A stretch of 64,000 bases of DNA from Actinoplanes xinjiangensis (GCF_003148685.1 NZ_QGGR01000002.1:310001-374000), one strand, 5' to 3'. Shown: positions 23,255 through 31,572, counted from the stretch's first letter. Program-made: numbers and translations. The notes: generated by a model from the sequence alone, not told the origin.

Positions 23255-24702
23255 GGGCCCTGCCGGCGGCGGTGGCCGCGATCCTGCTGGCCACCCCACT
23301 CTCCGGTGCCCCGGCCGCAGCCGCCCCCTCGACCACCACGGCCTCCCGCCAAGCGGTCGCCTCCGCGCACGGGGCGGCGCCGCTGAACGGCACGGCCTCC
23401 CGCCACGCGGCTACCTCCCGGCACGGGGCTGGCCCGCTGAATGGCACGGCCTCACGCCACCCGGCCACCTCTGTGCACGCGGCGGGCCCGCTGAACGGCA
23501 CGGCCTCGCTCGGCCGGGCCGCCTCGCTCACCACCGGTTCCCAGTCGGCTGCCGAGGTGCCCTGTCCCAAGCCGAGGATCGCGAAACCGAGCGCCCCACC
23601 GCGGCCCAGACCGCCGGCCGAGGTCGCCGAGGACATGACGGTCGGTGGCCAGGCTCTCGCGACGCACGGGCTGGTCGTTCCGGCGGGCAGCCCGGCCCCG
23701 CCCGCCCTGACCGCGACCACGTGGCTGGTCGCCGATCTCGGCACCGGCGAGGTGCTCGGCGCCTGCGGGCCGCACGTGCACCAGACCCCGGCCAGCGTGC
23801 AGAAGATGCTGCTGGCCGCGACCGCGATCGATCAGCTCGACCCGGCCCAGAAGATGAGGGTGACCGAGGGCGACCTGGACATCGAGCCCGGCAGTTCGGC
23901 GGTCGGCCTGGTCGTCGGCGGCACCTACTCGATCTCCACGCTGTGGCTGGGCCTGATGCTCAACTCCGGCAACGACGCGGCCAACGCGCTCGCCCGGCTG
24001 GCCGGTGGCGGCGGTCCGGACGGCCTGGCGAAGACGGTTGCGGCGATGAACGCCAAGGCGGCCTCGATCGGCGCACGCCAGACCCATGCGGTCACCCCCT
24101 CCGGCCTGGACGGCGAAGGACAGTTCACCAGCGCGTACGATCTGGCGCTCATCGCCCGGGTCTGCTTCGCCAGCGATGACTTCCGCAAGTATGTGCTGAC
24201 CAGGTCGGCGCGGATGCCCGCTCAGAAGAACCCGAAGGCCGGCGGGTTCCAGTTCCAGAACGAGAACAAGCTGATCTACAACTACCCGGGCGCGCTGGGT
24301 GGGAAGACCGGCTTCACCACCCTGGCCCGGCACAGCTACGTCGGTGCGGCCACCCGCAACGGCCGTACCCTGGTCGCCACCCTGCTCGGCGCCGAAGCCC
24401 GTCCCCTGCGCGGCTGGGAGCAGGGTGCCGCGCTGCTCGACTGGGGTTTCGCACTGCCGGCCGGCACGTCGGTCGGCAAGCTGGTCACCCCGGAGGAGGT
24501 GGCGGCGGCCGAGAGGGCCGCGCTCGTCACTCCGGAGAGAACGGCCGCCGGGGCGGGTGCGGCGGTCCAGGCCGCTCATCCGGGAGGCCCGACCGCGCTC
24601 ACCGTGGTCGCCGCCGTCGCGGTGGCGGCCGCACTGACCGCGATCCCGCTGCTGCTCCTGCTGACCCAGCGCCGTCAGCGCCGCCTACGCAAGACCGAAT
24701 AG
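23251..24702 (+). CDS. D-alanyl-D-alanine carboxypeptidase (S11 family)
   Basis: Penicillin-binding serine peptidase that trims the last D-Ala from peptidoglycan stems, acting outside the membrane. 483 residues: signal peptide (about 1-26), a repeat region, the S11 catalytic domain (about 150-420) with SVQK (Ser182, Lys185), SGN (239-241) and KTG (352-354), and a C-terminal membrane helix with a basic cytoplasmic end (LLLTQRRQRRLRKTE) that anchors it. Between the signal peptide and the domain lie three 18-residue repeats ending in PLNGT. The GTG start overlaps the previous gene's stop by 4 bases. Confidence 0.92.
   Translation: MRALPAAVAAILLATPLSGAPAAAAPSTTTASRQAVASAHGAAPLNGTASRHAATSRHGAGPLNGTASRHPATSVHAAGPLNGTASLGRAASLTTGSQSAAEVPCPKPRIAKPSAPPRPRPPAEVAEDMTVGGQALATHGLVVPAGSPAPPALTATTWLVADLGTGEVLGACGPHVHQTPASVQKMLLAATAIDQLDPAQKMRVTEGDLDIEPGSSAVGLVVGGTYSISTLWLGLMLNSGNDAANALARLAGGGGPDGLAKTVAAMNAKAASIGARQTHAVTPSGLDGEGQFTSAYDLALIARVCFASDDFRKYVLTRSARMPAQKNPKAGGFQFQNENKLIYNYPGALGGKTGFTTLARHSYVGAATRNGRTLVATLLGAEARPLRGWEQGAALLDWGFALPAGTSVGKLVTPEEVAAAERAALVTPERTAAGAGAAVQAAHPGGPTALTVVAAVAVAAALTAIPLLLLLTQRRQRRLRKTE
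23341..23502 (+). repeat. 54-bp in-frame repeat in the carboxypeptidase gene
   Basis: Three copies of a 54-bp unit encode 18-residue repeats of the form ASRHAATSRHGAGPLNGT, with a partial fourth copy after them. The repeats are Ala/His/Ser-rich and lie outside the catalytic domain, probably as a wall-spanning spacer. Confidence 0.85.
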
Positions 24703-24804
24703 GGACCGGCCACCCGAAGACCCGGAGTCCGGCTGAGCGAAGGCCAGACCGGAAGACCGGAAGCCGGCCGGGCGAAGGCCGGACCGGAGATCCGCTGACC
24801 GGCG
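24703..24804. repeat. Short direct repeats between convergent genes
   Basis: Repeats of GAAGACCGGA, CCGGCTGAGCGAAGGCC and CCGGCCGGGCGAAGGCC fill the 102-bp gap between the carboxypeptidase and DUF456 genes; the GCGAAGGCC block is also the end of the DUF456 coding region. No simple terminator stem is clear. Confidence 0.55.
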
Positions 24805-25305
24805 CTAGGCGAAGGCCAGGCCGAAGAGCCAGAGCACCGCGATCAGCAGGGCCGCGGCCAGCTCGACCAGTAGGGACAGGCCGACCGCGGCGATCGCGGA
24901 GCGGGTCGACGGCCAGGCGCGTTCGGAGCCCAGGCGGCGCAGTTCCATCAGCCAGACGCCGAGGATGAAGCCGAGCACCAGGCCGATCACCGGCACCGCG
25001 AAGAAGCCGATCAGGCCGAGCACGCCGCCGACGGCAACGGCTGAGGCGGGCACGCCGGTGTCCTTGAGTTTCTTGCCCGGCCACACGAACTTGGTCACCA
25101 GGCCGAGGCCGGCGATCAGTGTGGCGAGCACCGCGACGAGCAGCCGGGCGCCGCCGGATCCGCCGCCGAGCAGCGACCAGAGCAGCACCCCGCTCCAGGT
25201 CAGCAGCAGGCCGGGCAGCACCGGCACGAGAACGCCGAGCACCCCCGTCAAGATCACCAGGCCGGAGATGATGGTGACGGCCCCGCCCGTATCGCTCAGA
25301 TCCAT
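24805..25305 (-). CDS. DUF456 family membrane protein
   Basis: A 166-residue integral membrane protein with the glycine-rich two-repeat pattern of DUF456: VTIISGLVILTGVLGVLVPV, PGLLLTWSGVLLW, then AVGGVLGLIGFFAVPVIGLVLG and a last helix region. About five to six helices are predicted. The function of the family is not established. I start at ATG 25305 because that gives the usual N-terminus; the upstream ATG at 25329 has no support. It is a single gene between convergent and divergent neighbours. Confidence 0.85.
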   Translation of the reverse strand: MDLSDTGGAVTIISGLVILTGVLGVLVPVLPGLLLTWSGVLLWSLLGGGSGGARLLVAVLATLIAGLGLVTKFVWPGKKLKDTGVPASAVAVGGVLGLIGFFAVPVIGLVLGFILGVWLMELRRLGSERAWPSTRSAIAAVGLSLLVELAAALLIAVLWLFGLAFA

Positions 25306-25636
25306 GCGGCACACCTTGCCGCACCGCACCCGGAACTCTCAACCGGGTCCCTCACCCGCCGATGGAAGGCCAACGCGAAAGCGGGCGAACGCCGAACGAG
25401 CGGAAGCCGGCGAGCGGCACGACGAACGAAAGCGCAAGGGGACGGACCCCCGGGGAACCGCAAGCCGACGGCCGACCGCCCACGGGGCCGGAGGCCGAAG
25501 TCGCCGGGGCCGGGACCGAAGCAACCGGTAGGCAACTGTCCGTGACCGGTACGCGCACCCTCCGGAGTTGAAAGTTTCTCCTGTCAGCCGGTGCCCACCC
25601 AGCCAGGGGCGCCGACGAGCAACCGGGGGAAACCAG
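25306..25636. other. 331-bp spacer before sigma factor gene
   Basis: The left two thirds are purine-rich with short GCGAACGCCGAACGAGCGG-like repetitions and hold no supported gene. The right end holds the motif shared with the second sigma factor paralogue (25575-25591) and a GGGGGA ribosome binding site. I looked for known c-di-GMP and c-di-AMP riboswitch cores and could not match one. Confidence 0.5.
25575..25591 (+). promoter_or_regulatory. Upstream element shared by both sigma paralogues
   Basis: TTTCTCCT-N4-GCCGG, 45 bases before the ATG. The same blocks with the same 4-base gap occur upstream of the second FliA/WhiG-type gene (31556-31572, minus strand). It is probably a common promoter or operator. 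A GAAAGTTT that overlaps it resembles a FliA -35 box, but the spacing is not right. Confidence 0.5.
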
Positions 25637-26560
25637 ATGACCAGCACCGTGACGACCGCTGCCGACTTCGCCGCCGACACCGCCTCCGCCACGCCGGTGC
25701 TCACCGTGCGCGAGCAGGAGGACCTGATCCGCACGCACATGCCGCTGGTCGGCCACCTGGTGCGCGACATGCTCAGCCGGATCCCGAACCACATCCACCG
25801 GGACGATCTGACCAGCGCCGGTCTGCACGCGCTGGTCACCGCGGCCCGCGGCTGGGACCCGCAGCGCGGAGTGCCGTTCCACCGTTTCGCCGGCACCCGG
25901 ATCCGGGGCGCCCTGCTCGACGAGCTGCGTGCGCTGGACTGGGCGACCCGTTCGGTGCGGTCGAAGGCCCGCAACACCGACGTCACCCGGCAGCAGCTGA
26001 CCACCACGCTGGGCCGTACGCCCACGCCGGAGGAGCTGGCGCAGGCGCTCGGCACCACCACCACCGACCTGCACCAGACCGACACCGACGTGCAGCGGGC
26101 GACCGTGCTGTCGTTGCAGGGCTTCACCACGAGCAGCGCCGACGACCTGGTCACCGAGCGTGAGCCGGGCCCGGAGGAGATGCTGCTGCGCCGCGAGCAG
26201 ATCGGTTACCTGCACCACGCGATCGGCTCGCTGCCGGAGCGTCTCCAGACCGTGGTCAACGAGTACTTCCTCCAGGAGCGCCCGATGGCGGAGATCGCCG
26301 CCGACCTGGGTGTCACCGAGTCGCGGGTATCCCAGCTGCGCGCCGAGGCGCTGTCGCTGCTGCGCGACGGCCTGAACACGCACCTCAACCCGGAGATGGC
26401 GCCGGTTCCGGACAACCCGGAGAGCATCACGGCCCGTCGCCGCGCCACCTACTACGCGAACATCGCCAGCAGCACCACCCTGCGCAGCCGCCTGGCGATG
26501 ACCAACGCGCACGGTCACACGGCGATCGGGCGCGGCGCCCAGCCGTACACGGCCGCCTGA
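25637..26560 (+). CDS. FliA/WhiG-family sigma factor, paralogue 1
   Basis: A 307-residue alternative sigma factor of the sigma-28 type (group 3). Region 2: LIRTHMPLVGHLVRDMLSRI with HRDDLTSAGLHALVTAARGW and RGVPFHRFAGTRIRGALLDE. Region 3: SKARNTDVTRQQLTTTLGRT. Region 4 HTH: MAEIAADLGVTESRVSQLRAEA. The C-terminal 40 residues are an added tail. In motile actinobacteria such factors direct flagellar or sporulation genes; no such genes lie nearby, so the target is inferred. It is about as long as, and clearly paralogous to, the factor encoded at 30662-31516; both share the odd GFT/ATxxADD segment between regions 3 and 4. GGGGGAAACC precedes the ATG. Confidence 0.88.
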   Translation: MTSTVTTAADFAADTASATPVLTVREQEDLIRTHMPLVGHLVRDMLSRIPNHIHRDDLTSAGLHALVTAARGWDPQRGVPFHRFAGTRIRGALLDELRALDWATRSVRSKARNTDVTRQQLTTTLGRTPTPEELAQALGTTTTDLHQTDTDVQRATVLSLQGFTTSSADDLVTEREPGPEEMLLRREQIGYLHHAIGSLPERLQTVVNEYFLQERPMAEIAADLGVTESRVSQLRAEALSLLRDGLNTHLNPEMAPVPDNPESITARRRATYYANIASSTTLRSRLAMTNAHGHTAIGRGAQPYTAA

Positions 26561-26574
26561 CCTTCTCGACGAGC

Positions 26575-26606
26575 ATGGGCTCGGCGTCCACGGACGCCGA
26601 GCCCAT
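26575..26606. terminator. Bidirectional hairpin terminator
   Basis: Perfect inverted repeat ATGGGCTCGGCGTC / GACGCCGAGCCCAT (14 bp, 4-base loop) between the convergent sigma factor and acetyltransferase genes. Confidence 0.75.
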
Positions 26607-26649
26607 CACCGTCTCCGCGGTTTCCCGCGGACGGCCGGCACCGGAGCGG

Positions 26650-27498
26650 TCACCCCAGTTCGAGTGAGGTGACCGCCCAGATCCCGGCGCGGTCGATCTC
26701 GGGGACGCCGCCGGTGTACATCCGGGCCGTGTCCCAGGCGGCCTTGAGCCCCGCCCGCTCGGCCAGCTGGGTCGCCGGCCGGTGGTCCGCCGGCACGTCG
26801 ATCATGACCGGCATCTCGTCCCCGCCGGGCAGGCTCAACGCGGCCAGCAGTGACTCGGCGATCTCCGGCGAGTCGGCGAAGAGCGGCCCGATCCGGTCCA
26901 CGTCGCCGGCGGACCGGCGGGCCGCGAACCCGATGACCGTCCCGCCCCGCCGCGCGACGACGGCCCGGCGCCCGGGCAGCGTGATCCACAGGGCGAGGAA
27001 GGCGTCCCGCTCGGCCGGGAAGAACCGCCGGTCGTAGGCGGCCAGATCACCGAACCCGACACTGCGGGCGTCGGTCACCTCGATCCCGGGATCGCGTCGC
27101 AGCCCGCCCAGCACACCCTGATAGCGGGTGGTGGTCCAGGCGTCCCGGAAACCCGACTTGCGATAGTTGGGCTGTTGCGCGACGACGCCGTCGAGGCCGA
27201 TGTTGCGCCCGGTGAGCCGTTCCATGCCGGCCCGCCAGGTGCGGTACCCGAAGCCGCGCCCCCGGAACTCGGGAACGGTCAGGTACAGCCCGATGAATCC
27301 GTGCCCCGTCCCGTACCGGATCGCGGCGATGGACGTGATCGGCTGCCCGTCCAGCCGCCCGACGAGGAACCCGCCCGGGTCCACCGGGTAGAAGGCACTC
27401 TCGTCCCCGTCGCCCGGGTTCCAGCCCTCGGCCACCGCCCATCCGGCGATCACCCGCACATCGTCGGCGCTGGCCGCCGACACCGTGAACTCCGCCAC
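26650..27498 (-). CDS. GNAT family acetyltransferase
   Basis: A 282-residue protein with two GNAT-like halves. The N-terminal half holds the acetyl-CoA pyrophosphate loop in FRGRGFGYRTWRAGM after the beta4 strand FIGLYLTVPE; the C-terminal half is a degenerate second GNAT domain (GTVIGFAARRSAG, VMIDVPADHRPATQLAERAG). This two-domain layout is common in actinobacterial acetyltransferases with unknown substrates. I choose the GTG at 27498 before AEFTVSAASADDVR; GTG 27504 is also possible. A purine stretch GGAAGAGG lies in front. Confidence 0.83.
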   Translation of the reverse strand: MAEFTVSAASADDVRVIAGWAVAEGWNPGDGDESAFYPVDPGGFLVGRLDGQPITSIAAIRYGTGHGFIGLYLTVPEFRGRGFGYRTWRAGMERLTGRNIGLDGVVAQQPNYRKSGFRDAWTTTRYQGVLGGLRRDPGIEVTDARSVGFGDLAAYDRRFFPAERDAFLALWITLPGRRAVVARRGGTVIGFAARRSAGDVDRIGPLFADSPEIAESLLAALSLPGGDEMPVMIDVPADHRPATQLAERAGLKAAWDTARMYTGGVPEIDRAGIWAVTSLELG

Positions 27499-27598
27499 TG
27501 CCACCCTCTTCCACCGCGCCCGCCCCGGCCCCACCCTCGGCGATCTTCAACGATCCACCGCCGGAAACGGCACCGGATCGTCGAAGATCGGACCGACG

Positions 27599-29905
27599 TC
27601 AGGCGAGGGAGGACAGCACTTTCGGGAGGTCGGCGGTGTGCAGGACCCCGAGCCGGCGGGTGGCCCGGGTGACCGCGACGTAGAGGTCGGACAGGCCGCG
27701 CGGCGACTCGGCGATGATCTCGTCGGGGGCCACCACCAGGACCGAGTCGAACTCCAGCCCCTTCGCCTGGCGGACGGTCATCAGGGTCACGTGGTTGAGC
27801 AGGTCGGGCTGCTCGCCGACGGCCGCGCCCGGAACGGCGGCGACCAGGTCGGCACCGAGTGGACCTTCGAGGCGGTCCGGGACGAGGACACCGAGACGGC
27901 CCTCCTCGATGAGGGCGGCCTCCTTGCGTACCTCCGCGATCAGCTCGTCGGAGAGGGTGAGCGGCGTCACCCGCCGCGCCCACGGTGTCACGCCGGCCGA
28001 TCGCACCGACCGCGGCGGCCGCAGCGCGGGGTCGACGGCGGCGAGCACGTCGGCCGCGACCGCCATCACCTCGGCCGGCGTGCGGTAGTTGACGCTCAGT
28101 TCGACGATCCGCCAGCGCTGTGCAACGTACGGCTCGAAGACCTGCTCCCAGCTGTTGGTGCCGGCCAGCTCGGAGGTCTGTGCCACGTCACCGACGGCCG
28201 TGACCGAGCGGCTCGGGCAGCGGCGCATGAGCAGCCGCCAGGCCATCGGGGACAGTTCCTGCGCCTCGTCGACGATGACGTGACCGAAGACCCAGGTACG
28301 GTCGGCGGCGGCCCGTTCCGCCGCGGTCCGGGTGTCGATCACCTCGTGACGTTCGACGAACGCACCCGCGTCGACGACGTCGAGGGCGGACAGGATCTCG
28401 TCCTTCTCGGCGCCCTCGTCCTCGAAGTCCAGGGACCGGGAGCCTTCGACGATCTCGAGGACGCCTTCCGCGTACTCGATGGCCTCTCGTCGCTGACGCT
28501 GCTGCTCGCGGAGTTTGAGGGTGTCGTCGATGCCGAGGAGTTCGGCGAGTTCGTCGAGAAGGGGGACGTCGGCGGGCGTCCAGCCCGCCGAACGGTCCCG
28601 CAGCAGTTCGGGCGGCAGCCCGGCGGACTCCAGCCGGCCGGCGTCGCTGAGCAGGTCGCGCAGCACCTGGCGCGGGGTGAGGACCGGCCAGAAGTCGAAC
28701 AGCACCTGCTGGACGTCGATGTCCTCGCGCAGCTCGCGGCGGGTCTCGGCGAGGTCGGCCTCGGAGAGCAGGTTGTCGCCGCCGAGCGGGTCGGCACCGA
28801 TCCGGTCGGCGATCTGCCGGGAGAGCTGGTGGATGGCCTCGGTGACGAAGATCTGCCGGGCGACGTTGTGCGGCCGGCCGGAGCGGCGGGCCGCGGTCCG
28901 CGCCGCGAGCAGCACCTCGCGCTCGATGCGCAGCGGATAACCGTCGTGGTCGACCTCGACGAAGTCGTCGGGCAGCGTCTGCCGGTCGGCGACCGCGTTC
29001 TCCAGGGCGTCGAGCATGTCGACGCCTCCCTTGATCGCGGCGACGGCGGGCGGCTCGGCGGCGCGCGCGCGGACGCCGGGGAACATGTCGCCCAGGGTGG
29101 CCAGCAGTACGCCGGTCTCGGCGAGGCCCGGCAGCACCTGGGAGATGTAGCGCAGGAACGTGGTGTTCGGGCCGAGGATCAGCACACCGCTGCGGGTCAG
29201 CTGCTCGCGGTAGGTGTAGAGCAGGTAGGCCGCCCGGTGCAGGGCGACCGCGGTCTTGCCGGTGCCCGGGCCACCCTGGACGACGAGGACGCCGGGCAGG
29301 CTGGAGCGGATCACCTCGTCCTGCTCGGCCTGGATGGTCTCGACGATGTCGCGCATCCGGCCGGTCCGGTTGGCGGTCAGGGCGGAGAGCAGCGCGGCCT
29401 CGCCGGTCACGTCCTCCCGCCCGGTGCCGTCGCCGGCCTCGATGTCGAGGGTCTCGTCGTCGATGCCGGTGAGGATCCGGCCGCGGGTGCGCAGGTGCCG
29501 GCGGCGGGTGACGCCCTCCGGGTGCACGGCGGTGGCCAGGTAGAACGGCCGGGCGGCCGGGGCGCGCCAGTCCACCAGGAGCGGACCGGCGTCGCGGTCC
29601 TCGGCGAAGAGGCCGAGTCGCCCGATATAGCGCGGACTGTCCGCGGAGAAGTCGAGTCGCCCGAAACAGAGCCCGTTCTCGACGGAATTGAACTGTGCCA
29701 GTTGTTCGGCATAGTGGGCGCGGGTCGCCTCACGCTGGGTGCGGCCCTGTGGGGTGCCGCCCGCCTCCAGGAGGATCGCGCGCAGCCGGTTGTCGGCCTG
29801 CTCACGCAATTGATCCAGGCGCTGGTAGAGCGTGGTCAAGTACGCCTGCTCAGAATCGATGTCGGCGCTAGAGCTTGACAAAGTCGCCCCTTTTTGTGGT
29901 ATCAT
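27599..29905 (-). CDS. helR: HelD/HelR-type RNA polymerase recycling ATPase
   Basis: UvrD-like superfamily 1 ATPase of 768 residues that frees stalled RNA polymerase from DNA; in other actinomycetes the HelR branch also displaces rifamycins and gives resistance. N-terminal coiled-coil arm (QAYLTTLYQRLDQLREQADN), NTD with LDFSADSPRYIGRLGLFAEDR and LLVDWRAPAARPFYLAT, Walker A GGPGTGKT (211-218), motif II HVIVDEAQELSPM, motif III AVGDVAQTSE, and C-terminal motifs VRQAKGLEFDSVLVV and YVAVTRATRRLGVLH. The frame starts at ATG 29905 without a good site; a TTG at 29881 with AAGGGG in front is an alternative. I did not find the palindromic rifamycin-associated element that controls some homologues. 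It is divergent from the lipoprotein gene. Confidence 0.88.
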   Translation of the reverse strand: MIPQKGATLSSSSADIDSEQAYLTTLYQRLDQLREQADNRLRAILLEAGGTPQGRTQREATRAHYAEQLAQFNSVENGLCFGRLDFSADSPRYIGRLGLFAEDRDAGPLLVDWRAPAARPFYLATAVHPEGVTRRRHLRTRGRILTGIDDETLDIEAGDGTGREDVTGEAALLSALTANRTGRMRDIVETIQAEQDEVIRSSLPGVLVVQGGPGTGKTAVALHRAAYLLYTYREQLTRSGVLILGPNTTFLRYISQVLPGLAETGVLLATLGDMFPGVRARAAEPPAVAAIKGGVDMLDALENAVADRQTLPDDFVEVDHDGYPLRIEREVLLAARTAARRSGRPHNVARQIFVTEAIHQLSRQIADRIGADPLGGDNLLSEADLAETRRELREDIDVQQVLFDFWPVLTPRQVLRDLLSDAGRLESAGLPPELLRDRSAGWTPADVPLLDELAELLGIDDTLKLREQQRQRREAIEYAEGVLEIVEGSRSLDFEDEGAEKDEILSALDVVDAGAFVERHEVIDTRTAAERAAADRTWVFGHVIVDEAQELSPMAWRLLMRRCPSRSVTAVGDVAQTSELAGTNSWEQVFEPYVAQRWRIVELSVNYRTPAEVMAVAADVLAAVDPALRPPRSVRSAGVTPWARRVTPLTLSDELIAEVRKEAALIEEGRLGVLVPDRLEGPLGADLVAAVPGAAVGEQPDLLNHVTLMTVRQAKGLEFDSVLVVAPDEIIAESPRGLSDLYVAVTRATRRLGVLHTADLPKVLSSLA
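29875..29905 (+). promoter_or_regulatory. Promoter-like -35/-10 pair over the helR start
   Basis: TTGACA (29875-29880) and TATCAT (29900-29905, with TG two bases upstream, as in an extended -10) are separated by 19 bases, on the plus strand. This would start a transcript near 29912, facing the lipoprotein gene. Confidence 0.4.
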
Positions 29906-29915
29906 TCCGGCGTTC

Positions 29916-29946
29916 GGCAGCCATTCTTATGGTTGCCTTTTTCTTT
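29916..29946 (+). terminator. Intrinsic terminator with T-run in divergent spacer
   Basis: GGCAGCCAT-TCTT-ATGGTTGCC hairpin (9 bp with one G-T pair) followed directly by TTTTTCTTT on the plus strand. This is a classic Rho-independent terminator, rare at this GC content, and it lies only about 4 bases after the predicted start of the promoter-like pair above. Confidence 0.65.
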
Positions 29947-30080
29947 GCCCGTGGAGCATTCGGCAAACGACCAGAATAGCCGAGGCCCGGCGGGTTACGG
30001 CCGCGGGCGCAAGTGTCCGGAACCCGTCATCGACACGCCGGGGCCGTTACGCCCGGCGGGCAGCCGTCATTAACCGGAAC

Positions 30081-30611
30081 ATGGACAACAGCCACCCGAA
30101 GCACCTGCGGCTGGGCGCCGTGGCCCTCGCCGCGGTCGCCACCCTCACCCTCGCCGCCGCCTGCACCGAGGAGACCCCGGAACCGGAGCCGGCCGGCAAC
30201 GCCGCGGCCGCCGCGGCCGAAGCCGGCGGCCCCCAGCCCAAGACCCTGGACGGTGCCAAGGCCGCCGCGCAGGTCGTGTTCGACCGGTTCAGCGGCGGCG
30301 ACTTCGCCGGAGCCTGGGACATGTACACCGCGGCCGGCAAGAAGGCGATCAGCAAGGACGACTACGTCAAGCTGAACACCGCCTGCTCCCGCAAGGGCCT
30401 GGCGATCCAGCTGACCAGCGCCCGGATGGAGGGCGCCGACAAGGCCGTCGTGATCGCGAAGCAGCTGGTCGCGGCGCAGTCGTACACCATGGTCTACGAG
30501 CAGGACGCCTGGAAGCTCGAGCCCGCCAAGGAGGGGCTCAGCCTCTACAAGATGGGCGCCACCAAGGCGATCGCCGCCCAGAAGAAGGCCGGAACCTGCG
30601 CCAACTCCTGA
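30081..30611 (+). CDS. Lipoprotein of unknown function
   Basis: A 176-residue lipoprotein: signal peptide with lipobox TLAAACT (Cys29), an acidic Pro/Ala linker (EETPEPEPAGNAAAAAAEAG), then a domain of about 110 residues (AAQVVFDRFSGGDFAGAWDM onward) that looks like an NTF2/DUF4878-like fold, seen in many secreted actinobacterial proteins. Two cysteines (NTACSRKG and GTCANS) could form a disulfide. Function is unknown. The ATG 30081 gives the signal peptide; the long upstream frame is not coding. A strong terminator follows. Confidence 0.8.
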   Translation: MDNSHPKHLRLGAVALAAVATLTLAAACTEETPEPEPAGNAAAAAAEAGGPQPKTLDGAKAAAQVVFDRFSGGDFAGAWDMYTAAGKKAISKDDYVKLNTACSRKGLAIQLTSARMEGADKAVVIAKQLVAAQSYTMVYEQDAWKLEPAKEGLSLYKMGATKAIAAQKKAGTCANS

Positions 30612-30617
30612 GTTATT

Positions 30618-30646
30618 GGGGCCCGCCGCGAACCGCGACGGGCCCC
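30618..30646. terminator. Bidirectional hairpin terminator
   Basis: GGGGCCCG / CGGGCCCC (8 bp GC-only stem, 13-base loop) between the convergent lipoprotein and sigma factor genes, 6 bases after the lipoprotein stop. Confidence 0.7.
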
Positions 30647-30661
30647 GCTCTCCCGCGAGGT

Positions 30662-31516
30662 CTAGGCGGCCACCAACGGCAGGCCGTCCGGGCCGGTCAG
30701 GGCCAGCCGGGTACGCAGCGTCCCCCGGCTGGCGATCTTGTCGTAGTACGCGGCCCGCCGCCGGGCCACACAGCCTTCCTTGGGCGGGCTCTGCGCCGCG
30801 AGCGCCGGGTCCAGGTGGGTGTTCAGCCCGTCCCGGAGCAGCACCAGCGCCTCAGCCCGCAGTTGCGACACCCGCGACTCGCTGACCCCCAGCTCGGCCG
30901 CGATCTGGGCCATCGGCCGCTCGGCGTAGAAGTAGCCCTCCACCACCACCCGCAGCCGCTCCGGGAGCGCGTCGACGGCGTGCCGGAGGTAGCCGAACCG
31001 TTCCCGGCGCAACAGCATGTCCTCCGGGCCGAGTCCCGGCTCGGTGACGATGTCGTCGGCGGTCGCGGTGGCGAAGCCCTGGAGACTGAAGACGGTCGCG
31101 CGGTGCACGTCACCCTCGCCGTGCTCGATGTCCTCGACACTGCAGCCGAGCTTGTCGGCCACCTCCTGGACGGTCGGGGTACGGCCCAGCGCCGCCATCA
31201 GCTCCTCACGTGCCGAATCGGCACGCCGGGCCCGCTGCCGGACCGAGCGGCTGGCCCAGTCGAGCCCGCGCAACTCGTCCAGCAGCGCACCGCGTACCCG
31301 GGCCGCCGCGAATCGCGGGAACGGCACCCCTCGCTCCGGGTCGAAGCCCCGGGCCGCCGCCACCAGCGCGGCATACCCGGCGGACAGCAGGTCGTCCCGG
31401 TTGACGTGCGAGGGAACCCGGGCCAGCATCTCCCGGACCAGATGTCCGACGAGCGGCATGTTCGCCCGGACGATGTCCTCGCCACGCCGCTCGACAGCAG
31501 GTGTCTCAACACTCAT
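30662..31516 (-). CDS. FliA/WhiG-family sigma factor, paralogue 2
   Basis: A 284-residue sigma-28-type factor, paralogous to the one at 25637-26560. Region 2: IVRANMPLVGHLVREMLARV, NRDDLLSAGYAALVAAARGF, RGVPFPRFAAARVRGALLDE. Region 3: RRADSAREELMAALGRTPTV. Region 4 HTH: MAQIAAELGVSESRVSQLRAEA. The two proteins share the same tail motif (ARRRAAYYDKIASRGTLRTR against ARRRATYYANIASSTTLRSR), which is not part of standard FliA and may bind a specific partner. ATG 31516 has GAGGAG 8 bases upstream. The neighbour DEAD-box helicase gene is divergent. Confidence 0.88.
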   Translation of the reverse strand: MSVETPAVERRGEDIVRANMPLVGHLVREMLARVPSHVNRDDLLSAGYAALVAAARGFDPERGVPFPRFAAARVRGALLDELRGLDWASRSVRQRARRADSAREELMAALGRTPTVQEVADKLGCSVEDIEHGEGDVHRATVFSLQGFATATADDIVTEPGLGPEDMLLRRERFGYLRHAVDALPERLRVVVEGYFYAERPMAQIAAELGVSESRVSQLRAEALVLLRDGLNTHLDPALAAQSPPKEGCVARRRAAYYDKIASRGTLRTRLALTGPDGLPLVAA

Positions 31517-31555
31517 CGGGGGTCTCCTCAGGTACCGGCCGGTCAGGGGGGATGT

Positions 31556-31572
31556 CCGGCGCTGAGGAGAAA
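31556..31572 (-). promoter_or_regulatory. Second copy of the sigma-gene upstream element
   Basis: On the minus strand TTTCTCCT-CAGC-GCCGG, 39 bases before the ATG of paralogue 2. It matches the blocks and spacing of 25575-25591 upstream of paralogue 1, while the bases around it differ. Confidence 0.5.

Noticed and set aside
25568..25594. FliA-type promoter (TAAA-N15-GCCGATAA) for sigma paralogue 1
   Set aside because: GAAAGTTT and GCCGG are present but the spacing is short by about two bases and the -10 is incomplete.
25500..25636. Cyclic-dinucleotide riboswitch before the sigma factor gene
   Set aside because: The GGGGGAAACC stretch is only a ribosome binding site; other conserved parts of GEMM or ydaO motifs are missing.
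29866..29990. Rifamycin-associated element upstream of helR
   Set aside because: I looked for the long GGGGCTTGC-type palindrome known from other actinomycetes and did not see it.
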